Below are positions 9,683-18,391 of a stretch of 64,000 nt of DNA, in pieces. The number at the start of each line of letters is the position of its first letter. Within the stretch, counting starts at the first letter, position 1. A model generated the notes under the pieces. That model was not told where the DNA came from and did not search any database. It saw only the letters and a list, made by a program, of their open reading frames with translations. Origin of the DNA: VXLM01 sp034421575 (lineage in GTDB: Bacteria > Chloroflexota > Dehalococcoidia > Lucifugimonadales > VXLM01); contig DAOUKG010000079.1 in the NCBI GenBank assembly GCA_034421575.1, positions 46,780-110,779 on the forward strand, written 5' to 3'. The position numbers were made by a program, and so were the translations under genes.

Positions 9683-10126
9683 ATGGGTGGTTCTCAGGGA
9701 GAGATCGTTGGTCTGCGGGTGAAGCTGGGACGGCGGCAGCCCATGCGGCAGGTGGAGCCGATGGTGTTCGTGGCGGGCAATGGCATCGAGGGTGACATGC
9801 ACTTCTCGGACAAGCCACACCAGCAGGGATACCAGGTGCTGCTCATGCAGGAGGAGAACCTCGAAGCGCTGGGACTCGACCACGGGGTGGTGCGTGAGAA
9901 CGTCACGACGGCAGGCATCGACCTGCAGTCGCTTGAGCCGGAAACGCGAGTGAGGCTTGGTGACGACGTGGTGCTGAGACTGTCGAAGGAGTGCGTCCCG
10001 TGCGGTCTGATGAACGACATTCGTTCGGGACTTCAGAAAGAGCTGATGGGACGGCGGGGTATGCTGGCCGCGGTGGAAGAGGGAGGAACGGTGTCGGTTG
10101 GGGACGTGGTCCGGGTGCTGACCTAA
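9683..10126 (+). CDS. MOSC domain-containing protein
   Basis: A 147-residue stand-alone MOSC (molybdenum cofactor sulfurase C-terminal) domain. MOSC proteins bind the molybdenum cofactor or carry sulfur and reduce N-hydroxylated compounds or deliver cofactor; bacterial single-domain forms such as YiiM detoxify N-hydroxy bases. Diagnostic are the early GNGIEGDMHF segment and the late SKECVPCGLMND motif, which supplies the conserved Cys, followed by GRRGMLA. The ATG at 9683 has GGAGG with eight-base spacing inside an alternative GTG-started frame beginning 18 bases earlier. No molybdopterin biosynthesis genes are nearby. Confidence 0.85.
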   Translation: MGGSQGEIVGLRVKLGRRQPMRQVEPMVFVAGNGIEGDMHFSDKPHQQGYQVLLMQEENLEALGLDHGVVRENVTTAGIDLQSLEPETRVRLGDDVVLRLSKECVPCGLMNDIRSGLQKELMGRRGMLAAVEEGGTVSVGDVVRVLT

Positions 10127-10128
10127 AG

Positions 10129-10240
10129 GGATTCCGGCTGTCGCAGGAATGACGGTGAGATTGCGACGACCACGCAAGGGTATGAATATACGTTGGCGCC
10201 GGGGAAGGGCAACCACAAGAGTTGCCCCTACGGGAACATT
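10129..10240. repeat. Dispersed palindromic repeats (GATTCCGGC and GGGCAACCACAAG types)
   Basis: A degenerate GGATTCCGGC-GGAATGACGG hairpin (10129-10153) is followed by GGGCAACCACAAGAGTTGCC and CCTACGGGAA (10205-10238), the same unit that is massively repeated at 56-58 kb. Confidence 0.7.
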
Positions 10241-10285
10241 GGCGATGGGTTGTTTTCGTAGTGATTGAAATTTGAGGTGAAATCG

Positions 10286-11338
10286 TTGGCAAAATCGCAG
10301 CTTTCCGGGCTTGCTCAGACGGTGTTGGGGCCGGTAGACCCCTCGACGCTGGGGATGACGTCGACGCACGAGCACATCTTCATCGACTTCGTGTGCATGT
10401 ACACACCGCCTACCGAGGCGACTTCCAAGCACCTGGGCGAGGAACAGGTGACGATGGAGAACCTTGGGTGGGTGCGATACGACCCGTTCCGCAATATCGA
10501 CAATCTCGAACTGCTCGACGAGGACATGGCGATCTACGAGATCGCGCTGTTCGGCCGGGCGGGCGGCGGCACGATCGTGGACGCGACTACCATCGGGATC
10601 GGCAGGGACCCGCTTGGACTGGCGCGAGTCGCCCGGGCGACCGGCGTGAACATCGTGATGGGGGCCGGGTACTACGTGGACATCGTGCATCCGGACGAGA
10701 TGGACGGCCTGTCGGAGGACGCGATCACGCAGCAGATAATCGACGAACTAACGGTGGGGGTTGGGACGACGGGCATGAAGGCCGGTATCATCGGGGAGTT
10801 GGGTTGCTCGTGGCCTCTCACGGACAACGAGCGGAAGGTGCTGAAGGCGGGGGCGCGGGCGCAGCAGGAGACCGGAGCCGGGATTCTAATACACCCCGGA
10901 CGGAACCCTCGGGCGCCGTTCGAGATCCTGGACGTTCTGGAAGGCGCGGGGGCGGACGCCGGTCGCGTCATCATGGGGCACCTCGACCGGACGATACACG
11001 ACCGGGACACGCTGTTGGAGTACGCCAAACGAGGCTCCATGCTGGAGTATGATCTGTTCGGCTGGGAGACGTCGCACTACTCGCTGGGCGCGATCGACAT
11101 GCTGCACGACGGCCAGCGGCTCGACTACGTTCAGCTACTGATAGATCACGGTCATGTGGACAAGATCGTGCTGGCGCAGGACGTGTTCTGCAAGTCACGT
11201 ACCTTCTCCTACGGTGGGTACGGGTACGGGCATCTGATAGAGAACATCGTGCCGAGGATGCGGGACCGGGGAATTCCGGAAGATCAGATCAACCAGATCA
11301 TGGTGGAGAATCCGGCGAGGATTCTTACTTTCGAGTAA
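10286..11338 (+). CDS. Phosphotriesterase-family amidohydrolase
   Basis: A 350-residue binuclear metal hydrolase of the phosphotriesterase-related family, whose members hydrolyse lactones or phosphoesters. Metal-binding signatures are all present: HEH at residues 28-30, the bridging acid in GIIGELG (Glu, as in PTE-homology proteins, rather than carboxylated Lys), His in LIHPGR, His in IMGHLDR and Asp in VLAQDVF. The start is uncertain: TTG 10286 has TGAGGTG upstream, while GTG 10277 and TTG 10265 are in frame. Its stop region lies next to the RidA gene, implying co-transcription. A lactonase role in the nearby sugar-acid pathway is plausible but unproven. Confidence 0.85.
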   Translation: MAKSQLSGLAQTVLGPVDPSTLGMTSTHEHIFIDFVCMYTPPTEATSKHLGEEQVTMENLGWVRYDPFRNIDNLELLDEDMAIYEIALFGRAGGGTIVDATTIGIGRDPLGLARVARATGVNIVMGAGYYVDIVHPDEMDGLSEDAITQQIIDELTVGVGTTGMKAGIIGELGCSWPLTDNERKVLKAGARAQQETGAGILIHPGRNPRAPFEILDVLEGAGADAGRVIMGHLDRTIHDRDTLLEYAKRGSMLEYDLFGWETSHYSLGAIDMLHDGQRLDYVQLLIDHGHVDKIVLAQDVFCKSRTFSYGGYGYGHLIENIVPRMRDRGIPEDQINQIMVENPARILTFE

Positions 11339-11355
11339 TGGGTGGAGAACAACAC

Positions 11356-11820
11356 ATGACGACAGAGGACAGACTAAAAGAACTTGGCATTGAGCTGCCA
11401 TCGCCACAGTCTCCAGCGGCGAACTACGTTCCGGCAGTACGAACGGGCAACCTTCTGTATCTGGCGGGTGTTGGGCCGGCAAAGCGGCCTGACGGGACGA
11501 CGCCAAGCGGCAAGGTCGGGGCGGAACTGACGAAGGAAGAGGGATATGAGGCCGCGAGGCTGGTGTGCCTGAACATCATTTCGCGGATGAGAGCGGAGCT
11601 TGGAGACCTTGACCGCGTGGTGCGGGTCGTAAAGCTGCTGGGGATGGTGAACGCGACGGAGGACTTCACAGAGCACCCTGCCGTGATCAATGGGTGCTCC
11701 GACATGCTGGTCGAGGTATTCGGCGAGCGGGGGAAGCACGCGCGGTCGGCGGTGGGAATGCAGAGTCTGCCATTTGGGATTCCTGTGGAGATCGAGGCGA
11801 TCATCGAAGTCGTGGACTAG
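11356..11820 (+). CDS. RidA/YjgF/UK114 family protein
   Basis: A 154-residue member of the RidA superfamily, which hydrolyses reactive enamine/imine intermediates made by PLP enzymes or serves as a catabolic deaminase. Conserved features include an N-terminal RLKELGIELP, the strand TGNLLYLAG and the C-terminal ARSAVGMQSLPFGIPVEIEA, which carries the conserved active-site Arg. The ATG at 11356 has GGAG nine bases upstream and matches the family start; an in-frame ATG overlapping the phosphotriesterase stop is 18 bases earlier. Its tight linkage to that hydrolase suggests a shared catabolic pathway. Confidence 0.88.
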   Translation: MTTEDRLKELGIELPSPQSPAANYVPAVRTGNLLYLAGVGPAKRPDGTTPSGKVGAELTKEEGYEAARLVCLNIISRMRAELGDLDRVVRVVKLLGMVNATEDFTEHPAVINGCSDMLVEVFGERGKHARSAVGMQSLPFGIPVEIEAIIEVVD

Positions 11821-12158
11821 GGGCCGCTAGTAGACCAAGTACGCTCCTCGGTTAGTCCTGCCACAGACCTTCGGCTTATGGACGGAGGTCTGGATTCGGG
11901 CATCCACATCGAGTACCAGACACACTCTCTCACGCGCCGGAAGAGGGGGTTGTCGGTATACCCTTCGACAGGCTTCTGAGCAACTGCTCAGGACGTGGGG
12001 GAATTCACCACAGAGGACAAAGAGTGAGGAGAAAGGGCACCTCTCCGGCAGTTACCGACACCCCTGCATGGCGCCGGGCGCGGGGCATAACGCTGCAAAG
12101 GGTGAACAGAGGGATGTTACTGAGCTTGTTCGAGGGCGAATTTGCATGAGATTAAGGT
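11821..12158. other. Gene-free interval before the PadR promoter
   Basis: About 340 bases with no convincing ORF. It contains fragments of dispersed repeats: CCCTTCGACAGGCTTCTGAGC near 11963-11983 and TTCACCACAGAGGACAAAGAG near 12004-12025. Nothing else recognisable was seen. Confidence 0.5.
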
Positions 12159-12187
12159 TTGACAAGTGACGGATATCTTCCTATAAT
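12159..12187 (+). promoter_or_regulatory. Perfect consensus sigma-70 promoter abutting the PadR start codon
   Basis: TTGACA at 12159-12164 and TATAAT at 12182-12187 are separated by exactly 17 bases. A start site about seven bases beyond the -10 falls at 12194-12195, which is the first base of the ATG. No Shine-Dalgarno sequence fits in between, so the mRNA would be leaderless. Confidence 0.88.
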
Positions 12188-12194
12188 TCGGCGC

Positions 12195-12554
12195 ATGAGA
12201 AGGAAACAGGGCACACTACTGCCAATTGAAATATCGATTCTGGAGGCTGGGCTGCAGCTTCATGCCCAACAGGTGCGCGAGTTCTATGGATTCCTGATTG
12301 CGAAGGAGCTCACGGAGCGGGAAGGCGCGCGGAAGCTCACAGCATATGGGACGCTGTATAAGGCGCTTTCGAGGATGGAAGCCCAGGGACTCCTCACGAG
12401 TCGTTGGGAAGACCATGAGAACGCTGCTGCGAGCGGCCGGCCGAGGCGCAGACTGTACCAGGTAACGGCGACCGGACAGGACGCATTGCTTGCAGTCCGT
12501 TCGCAAGCCGGTCAGGTGGCCGCCACGGGACGGCAGGAACTAGTGACCTCCTAA
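12195..12554 (+). CDS. PadR-family winged-helix transcriptional regulator
   Basis: A 119-residue regulator. PadR hallmarks are the N-terminal LLPIEISILEAGLQL helix, FYGFLIAKEL, the recognition region TAYGTLYKALSRMEAQGLL at about 53-71 and the wing ending GRPRRRLYQVTATGQ. The C-terminal dimerisation segment is short, as in PadR subfamily-2 proteins. The ATG at 12195 sits eight bases after a consensus -10 box, so translation is probably leaderless. A longer in-frame reading would start inside the promoter. One base separates it from the membrane Kelch gene, so the regulator and its downstream gene form an operon. The ligand or signal is unknown. Confidence 0.87.
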   Translation: MRRKQGTLLPIEISILEAGLQLHAQQVREFYGFLIAKELTEREGARKLTAYGTLYKALSRMEAQGLLTSRWEDHENAAASGRPRRRLYQVTATGQDALLAVRSQAGQVAATGRQELVTS

Positions 12555-12555
12555 C

Positions 12556-13977
12556 ATGAAGCCATCAAGGCTACCCTTCGCCGCTCGCTTTGTTCGCTGG
12601 TGGACACGGGTCTATACCCTTGGCCTTCCGTCGCGAGACCGTGACGCCCGCGTTGCGGAGATCGAGTCGGACACCTGGGAGCAGTACGAATTCGCACGTT
12701 CCTCGGGCAATTCAAACCATCTGGTAGCTCTGCACGTGGTTGTCAGGCTGCTGCTTGGAATTCCGATGGACCTGTCATGGCGGCTATCGCAGATCGGAGC
12801 GGAGCGGTACGCCATAGAGAGCGGGGCGAGTTCCGCGATTCAAAAGGGGAGCAGGGCGCTTCGTCCGATACTGAGGAGCAGGCTTGGCGTAGGCACGCTC
12901 GCGGTCGGCGCTGCTTTGTTGCTGACGGCAGCATCCTGGACGGCGATTCGAGACCAGGGAATCCTTGGCGACCGGGTGGACACTTCCCTTGTGGGCATCG
13001 GACTTTCGGAACTCGATTCACTTCTGTACGACACCGACCTGCCGCGAATCCAGTTGTCCGCCCACGTACCGCATATGGCGGTCAAGGCAAGGGCGCAACG
13101 CGGCGATACGGTGACCACGCTCGCAGACGGCAGGATACTGGTCGTCGGAGACCTGTCCAGCCCCGGCAATTGGAACGGCGCGCGCATTTACAGTCCCGTC
13201 AAGGGCGTCTGGCAATCGACAGCCTACCTGGCAGACAAGCGGCTCTGGCACACTTCGACACTGCTGGGGGACGGAAGAGTGCTCGTTACGGGTGGCCGAA
13301 AGGTGTCCGGTGAGGTGCTGCACACGGTGGAACTGTTCGATCCGGAGGACGACTCGTGGATATCGACGAGCGTCATGCACCGGGGACGGGTCTTCCACGC
13401 CTCCGCCCTACTCAATGACGGCCGGGTACTGGTCCTCGGCGGATTCGACAATGGTCTGCGGACCCTGTCATCGACGGAGGTCTACGATCCGGCAACTCAG
13501 GAATGGAGTTTGACCGCGGACATGCTTGAGGCGCGTTCGTTCCCCACGGCCTCTGTGCTTCAAGATGGCCGAGTGCTGGTCATCGGAGGGAGCCACACCG
13601 GCGCGGGACCGGCGGCAATGCGAAAGACTGCGGAGATCTACGATCCCGGAACGGACACATGGGCGCCGGCTGGCCGGATAGAGATCAGCCGTGCCGGTCA
13701 CTCCGCAACGGTATTGAGGGACGGTCGCGTCCTGGTGGTAGGAGGCGCTGGTCCGGCCTCTACCATTGCGCAAGCGGAGATATACTACCCTGAGCAGAAT
13801 ATGTGGTCGAGGGCCGGCAGCCTGACGCTGGCGAGGACCGACCACTCCGCCCAGATGATGTCGGACGGGCGAGTGATAGTAGCGGGAGGATGGGGAAATG
13901 ATGGCAGTGCCGGGCACGTAGTGGAGATATTCGATCCGCGTGTCGGCACATGGCTGACGATGGCCGTCTCGCCTTAA
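12556..13977 (+). CDS. Membrane-anchored Kelch-repeat beta-propeller with PadR-operon N-terminal domain
   Basis: A 473-residue protein. The first 60 residues (WWTRVYTLGLPSRDRDARVA then EIESDTWE) resemble a conserved domain that often starts membrane proteins encoded after PadR regulators. A hydrophobic segment at about 113-129 (VGTLAVGAALLLTAASW) would anchor it. The rest contains six Kelch-type blades, each with a DGR-(I/V)-(L/I)-V-x-G-(G/D) strand: DGRILVVGD, DGRVLVTGG, DGRVLVLGG, DGRVLVIGG, DGRVLVVGG and DGRVIVAGG. That predicts a six-bladed propeller outside the membrane. No catalytic motif was found. Binding of a glycan or protein partner is an inference from propeller families. Confidence 0.8.
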   Translation: MKPSRLPFAARFVRWWTRVYTLGLPSRDRDARVAEIESDTWEQYEFARSSGNSNHLVALHVVVRLLLGIPMDLSWRLSQIGAERYAIESGASSAIQKGSRALRPILRSRLGVGTLAVGAALLLTAASWTAIRDQGILGDRVDTSLVGIGLSELDSLLYDTDLPRIQLSAHVPHMAVKARAQRGDTVTTLADGRILVVGDLSSPGNWNGARIYSPVKGVWQSTAYLADKRLWHTSTLLGDGRVLVTGGRKVSGEVLHTVELFDPEDDSWISTSVMHRGRVFHASALLNDGRVLVLGGFDNGLRTLSSTEVYDPATQEWSLTADMLEARSFPTASVLQDGRVLVIGGSHTGAGPAAMRKTAEIYDPGTDTWAPAGRIEISRAGHSATVLRDGRVLVVGGAGPASTIAQAEIYYPEQNMWSRAGSLTLARTDHSAQMMSDGRVIVAGGWGNDGSAGHVVEIFDPRVGTWLTMAVSP

Positions 13978-14134
13978 ACCGATTAGTGTCTCGCACATAC
14001 GGCAAGCTGGAAAACGGCGAGGCGCGTTCCACGCAATTGCACATACTCCGTCCTTTGCCCAATAATGGTAGAGGGACGGCAACTCACGATAAGAAATCGA
14101 AACTTCTCAACGGCGCCGGTTCAATGGAGGAGAA

Positions 14135-15097
14135 ATGGCAAGCATGAAGACGGTTGCAGACGTTAGGGATGTCGCGACAGGCATCCGAGAGAACGTACAG
14201 AAGATCATTGTAGGAAAAGACGACGCGATAAACCTCGCGCTGGTCGCGCTTCTCTGTAAGGGACACGCCCTGCTCGAGGACGTGCCCGGCACGGGGAAGA
14301 CGACGATGGCCAAGGCACTGGCACAGTCACTCGGATGCGATTTTCATCGGATCCAGTGCACGCCCGACCTGATGCCCTCCGACGTTCTCGGAGTCAACTT
14401 CTACAACCAGAAGATGGGGGAGTTCGAGTTTCGTGAAGGGCCTGTGTTCAGCCAGATCATCCTGACGGACGAGATCAACCGTGCGACGCCGCGAACTCAG
14501 TCGTCACTCCTCGAGGCGATGCAGGAGCGGCAAGCAACCATAGACGGAGAGAGCATGTCGCTTCCGGAGCCGTTCATGGTAATGGCTACGCAGAACCCGG
14601 TGGAAATGGAGGGCACGTTCCCGTTGCCTGAGGCGCAGCTTGACCGATTCATGGTCCGCATCGTCATCGGGTACCCCACGCCGGAAGAAGAGGGGATGAT
14701 CTACAAGCGGTTCGAGGACGATCCCGTGCCTCCGGCCGTGAGCGCGGTGACCACATCGGCGGACCTGGAAGCGCTGCAGGGGGTCCCGCCGAGGGTGCGG
14801 GTGGACGACACCGTTCGCACCTATATCGTTGATCTGATAACGAGCACACGCGACAACGCGGGTCTTTCGCTCGGAGCGAGTCCTCGCGCGGGCCTGGCCC
14901 TGTACAAGACGTCACAGGCATGGGCGGCACTGGAGGGACGAGACTTCGTAACTCCGGACGACGTGAAGCTGCTGGCGCGCTCGGTACTGCCGCATCGACT
15001 CATTCTGAGCTCCGCGGCGCGACTGCGTGGGAACAGTCCCGACCAGATTATCGACGACGTACTGGACACGGTCGCGGTCCCAATAGAAAGGCAATAG
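14135..15097 (+). CDS. MoxR-family AAA+ ATPase
   Basis: A 320-residue ATPase of the MoxR family, chaperone-like proteins that mature or activate partner complexes, typically with DUF58 and von Willebrand factor proteins. Walker A is at about 48-55 (VPGTGKTT), Walker B at about 111-116 (ILTDEINRATP context) and sensor 1 in MATQNP near 150. The C-terminal lid domain ends in the usual RLILSSAARLRG region. The ATG has GGAGGAG upstream. It is immediately followed by the DUF58 gene (one base apart) and the DUF4129 membrane protein, the classical MoxR operon. Confidence 0.93.
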   Translation: MASMKTVADVRDVATGIRENVQKIIVGKDDAINLALVALLCKGHALLEDVPGTGKTTMAKALAQSLGCDFHRIQCTPDLMPSDVLGVNFYNQKMGEFEFREGPVFSQIILTDEINRATPRTQSSLLEAMQERQATIDGESMSLPEPFMVMATQNPVEMEGTFPLPEAQLDRFMVRIVIGYPTPEEEGMIYKRFEDDPVPPAVSAVTTSADLEALQGVPPRVRVDDTVRTYIVDLITSTRDNAGLSLGASPRAGLALYKTSQAWAALEGRDFVTPDDVKLLARSVLPHRLILSSAARLRGNSPDQIIDDVLDTVAVPIERQ

Positions 15098-15098
15098 T

Positions 15099-16481
15099 GT
15101 GGCGACGACTCAGGTCGAGCCGCAAGACCCGATCGTAACGGTCTCAAGCGACCGTACTTGGCAGACGCTGTGGACGACCTTCTTCGGGGTCTTGCTGGTG
15201 GCAAGCATCATATTCGGTCATGCCCTGGGCATCGCCTTTGGGCTGATGGGTCTCGTCGCAATCGGGACAGCCCGCTTCTGGAATCGCGTGGCGCTTCAGA
15301 AGCTCAGCTATGAGCGGAGGTTCCCGCAGGAGAGGGCATTCTTCGGCGATGACATCTACATGGACCTGGTGCTGACGAACCGCAAGCCGATCCCTCTGGC
15401 GTGGCTGAACGTCGACGACGAGCTGCCGACGGGGATTACCCCGGCAAGCGCGTCGCTCCGGCGAAACCTGACGTCGGGCATCGACAGCCTGAGTCATGCC
15501 ACGGCTATGGCGTGGTACGAGCGGATTCGATGGCGGTACCGAGTGGACGTTGTTGGCAGAGGCGAGTACCACATCGGCCCGGCGAGGATGGAGAGCGGCG
15601 ACCCATTCGGGTTCTTCAGGAGCCGCAAGATCGTCACCCGCAGGGACACGCTCGTCGTCTACCCCAAGGTGTATCCGCTGGAAGATCTCGGCATTCCGCC
15701 CGCGCGACCGCTGGGCGACATTCGCGGCGGCCTTGAGATATTCCCCGATCCGTCGAGACCGGCGGGAATCAGGGAATACGTCAGGGGCGACCCTCTCAAG
15801 ACCATCGACTGGAAGTCCACAGCCAAACAGCAGCGATTGATGGTGAGGACGTTCGAGCCTAGCTCGAGTCACACGGTGATAATCGCCGCGGCGGTGGACA
15901 CCATGGAACCGTACTGGCTCTCCCTGAGCCCGGAAGACCTGGAGCGGGTGATTTCGGTCGCGGCGTCGATGGCGCTGTACATATCGAACCGGCAATACAG
16001 CATGGGACTATTCTCCAATGACATGCCGGTGCTCAGCGAACGGTCGATGACGGTGCCTCCCAGCTCGGAGCCTGAGCACCTGCACACGATATTGACTGCG
16101 CTGGCCTTGACGAGGCCGTTCGCACCCAACGCGATGTCGAGCGCCCTGCTTGAACAGTCACGCAAGTTCCCCTTCGGTTCCACCATAGTGCTGTGTACCA
16201 ACATCATTACCGATAGCCTTCTGCTTGCGATCTCCGAACTCAAGCAGCGGGGGTTCCGATTTACCGTGTTGTACACAGGTTCGGAAGAGGTGGAGAACCC
16301 GCCTCCGGACGTTATCTACTACGAAATTCGTGAGCACATCGACCGGATCGAGGAGGAAGAGCGCGAGCGAAAGGAACGGGCCGCATCGGCAGAAGAAGGT
16401 GAGGAAACGGAAGAGGCCGACCAGACCGTGTGGGACAGGTTGAAGGAAACGGTAGTAGGCACGGGAGACGAAGAGGGATGA
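15099..16481 (+). CDS. DUF58 domain-containing membrane protein
   Basis: A 460-residue protein with two N-terminal hydrophobic segments (about residues 25-60) and a cytoplasmic DUF58 domain whose signature REYVRGDPLKTIDWKSTAK is at about 224-242. Downstream of it is a vWA-like fold (IIAAAVDTMEP, LFSNDMPV). A Glu-rich tail (about 408-450) follows. DUF58 proteins are encoded with MoxR ATPases and are thought to be their partners; the molecular role is unknown. It has a GTG start one base after the MoxR stop, and its stop overlaps the start of the DUF4129 gene (ATGA). Confidence 0.9.
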   Translation: MATTQVEPQDPIVTVSSDRTWQTLWTTFFGVLLVASIIFGHALGIAFGLMGLVAIGTARFWNRVALQKLSYERRFPQERAFFGDDIYMDLVLTNRKPIPLAWLNVDDELPTGITPASASLRRNLTSGIDSLSHATAMAWYERIRWRYRVDVVGRGEYHIGPARMESGDPFGFFRSRKIVTRRDTLVVYPKVYPLEDLGIPPARPLGDIRGGLEIFPDPSRPAGIREYVRGDPLKTIDWKSTAKQQRLMVRTFEPSSSHTVIIAAAVDTMEPYWLSLSPEDLERVISVAASMALYISNRQYSMGLFSNDMPVLSERSMTVPPSSEPEHLHTILTALALTRPFAPNAMSSALLEQSRKFPFGSTIVLCTNIITDSLLLAISELKQRGFRFTVLYTGSEEVENPPPDVIYYEIREHIDRIEEEERERKERAASAEEGEETEEADQTVWDRLKETVVGTGDEEG

Positions 16482-18178
16482 CCCTGACGCGGGAGAGGCT
16501 GACCTACATCACGCTCGTGGTCTCGGAGGCCGCGTGGCTGTTTGCGTTCATATCCATTTTGGGCGTGGCCGCGGGAGCGAAGGGCAGCCCCATCAGCTTC
16601 TTCGCCATTCTGGGCCTTCTGGGCCTTTCGACCTTTCTCTACACCTACATCCGTCGAAGGCAGTTCCAGGCGTTCGAGCTCTTCTACTTTGGAGCCACGG
16701 CACTTGGAATAGTGCTCGCCTACCTGGTCGTTGCGGCGGCATATCTTGATAGCGAACCCTTCACGTTCAACTGGATATTCAAGCTCACCGACTCGACAAT
16801 CAAGCCGCAGGGGCAAACGTTCCAAGGAGTGGCGGGCGGCATCCTGGCCGCCGGCATGTGGTTCCGCGGGATACGATTGGCGATGGTGCCCTACCCCGAG
16901 AAGAGCCTCACCATAAGCTTCCGGCTGGGGCTGTTCTTCATCGGCTTCGCGGCCGTCATGGACATTCTCGTCGAGCAGGAGCTGAATGTCTTTGCGATGG
17001 TGCTCATATTCTTCGGCGCGGGGCTTGCGGGGCTGAACATCGGGCACCTGGTCCCGGAGACGGCGACATCGGCCGAAACGAAGACGTGGCCAAAGGTGAT
17101 CGGCCTGGCGGTGGTAGGCGTGGTCATAGTCGGCGCGATGTTCGGCTTCCTTCAGCAGAGCTTCCTCGAATGGGTCACCTCGCCGATCAAATTCGTGTTC
17201 GACAGGATCGTGGAGGGAGTACTGCTCATCATCGGGGTGCCGATTGTGGTGGGTCTGGAGCTCATCAACACCGCCATGGCAGCGTTCTTCTCACAAGAAG
17301 GGCCGACGGACATCTTGCCGGAGGCAACCGTCACACCGACGCCGACGCCGGGGTCCCGAGTAGTATTCGATCCTGCGGGCAGCGGCGGCGATATCCAGGT
17401 GCCGAAAGTCCTGGAGAACTTTACCCAGGTCGTACGATACGGACTGGTAGTCGCCGCATTGGTGGTGGCCGGTCTCTTCCTGTACGTCCTCATGAGAAAG
17501 ATAGGACGGAAGCTCAGGAAGAAAGAGGATGCGGAGCGTGAGTCGATACTCGATGAGATGAACTTCGCGTCGGATATCGGGGACCTGTTCTCCGATCTTC
17601 TGTCGAACGTCACGGACCTCTTCAAGGGCGCGGCGCGGAAGGTGTTCCGCCTGCCGGACGGACCTCCCGGCGTGGTGGAAGCCCTGCGGCTGTACTACCA
17701 GATGCTGACGACTGCTGAGCAGAATGAGGTCGCCAGGCCGGAGCACTACACGCCCAACGAGTTTCGCAGGGGCCTGAGAAGCGTATTCCCCAACGAGTTG
17801 GTGGATCCGGCGACGGATGCGTTCAACCGGGCGCAATATGGCGACATACCCGCCACGAACGAGGAGATAGCGAAGATGCGTGCCTCGTTCCGGGTCGAAA
17901 GGCAGGTGGAGGCCGGTCCGCAGACCCAGACTGGAACGCGAATACCCAAAGTGGGGAGCGGCGCACTGGGCCGGGAAGCCCGGTTCGAGACCATCACCTC
18001 CGAGATTACCGACGACCCGCTGGCGCGCCAACGGGCGAGGTTCGACAGTCCGTCGCTCACGGAGAGGAACTGGTTTACGGGGATGATGGGCGTGTTGGTG
18101 GCCTGTGGCGCGATTATCCTGTTTGCCATCGTCGCGGCGGTGGTGTTTGGGGTGGTGGTCTTCATCGGCGGAGCGTAG
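16478..18178 (+). CDS. Polytopic membrane protein with C-terminal DUF4129 domain
   Basis: A 566-residue protein with about eight hydrophobic segments in the first 275 residues, one more near 335-357, a cytoplasmic DUF4129 domain at about 415-480 (ALRLYYQML, RPEHYTPNEFRRGL, ATDAFNRAQYG) and a final membrane helix near residues 533-560. DUF4129 usually sits at the C-terminus of transglutaminase-like membrane proteins in MoxR operons; here no transglutaminase domain is visible, so this is the membrane/DUF4129 half only. A Thr-Pro-rich linker lies near residue 285-295. The ATG overlaps the DUF58 stop by four bases. Function unknown. Confidence 0.86.
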   Translation: MTLTRERLTYITLVVSEAAWLFAFISILGVAAGAKGSPISFFAILGLLGLSTFLYTYIRRRQFQAFELFYFGATALGIVLAYLVVAAAYLDSEPFTFNWIFKLTDSTIKPQGQTFQGVAGGILAAGMWFRGIRLAMVPYPEKSLTISFRLGLFFIGFAAVMDILVEQELNVFAMVLIFFGAGLAGLNIGHLVPETATSAETKTWPKVIGLAVVGVVIVGAMFGFLQQSFLEWVTSPIKFVFDRIVEGVLLIIGVPIVVGLELINTAMAAFFSQEGPTDILPEATVTPTPTPGSRVVFDPAGSGGDIQVPKVLENFTQVVRYGLVVAALVVAGLFLYVLMRKIGRKLRKKEDAERESILDEMNFASDIGDLFSDLLSNVTDLFKGAARKVFRLPDGPPGVVEALRLYYQMLTTAEQNEVARPEHYTPNEFRRGLRSVFPNELVDPATDAFNRAQYGDIPATNEEIAKMRASFRVERQVEAGPQTQTGTRIPKVGSGALGREARFETITSEITDDPLARQRARFDSPSLTERNWFTGMMGVLVACGAIILFAIVAAVVFGVVVFIGGA

Positions 18179-18186
18179 CTCGACCA

Positions 18187-18366
18187 ATGAAGAGCCAGCT
18201 GAAGAAGCACAGGGACTACGATAGCCTATACCATGAAGACGAGAGTTTTGCCGGTCGCTTCAAGTACGCGGCTATGGGATGCGGCGGGGCTCTCCTTATC
18301 GTCGCGCTCGCCATCGTCGGACTGTTCTTCATAGTCATAATTTTCGGGTTGGGCGGTACACGTTGA
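18187..18366 (+). CDS. Small single-pass membrane protein, 59 residues
   Basis: A short frame eight bases after the DUF4129 stop and before the SDR gene. The first 30 residues are charged (KSQLKKHRDYDSLYHEDES), followed by one strong hydrophobic helix at about residues 30-55 rich in Gly, Ala, Ile, Val and Phe, and a short GGTR end. It is not recognised as a known family. Position, same strand and the clean helix support a real gene of the MoxR operon, perhaps an accessory subunit. No strong ribosome-binding site is visible, so translational coupling is likely. Confidence 0.6.
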   Translation: MKSQLKKHRDYDSLYHEDESFAGRFKYAAMGCGGALLIVALAIVGLFFIVIIFGLGGTR

Positions 18367-18391
18367 CGGACACCCGCAGTTTAGTTCGACC

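Noticed and set aside
8966..10690. 574-aa minus-strand frame
   Set aside because: Antisense of three real plus-strand genes; composition typical of antisense GC-rich coding sequence and spanning a repeat.
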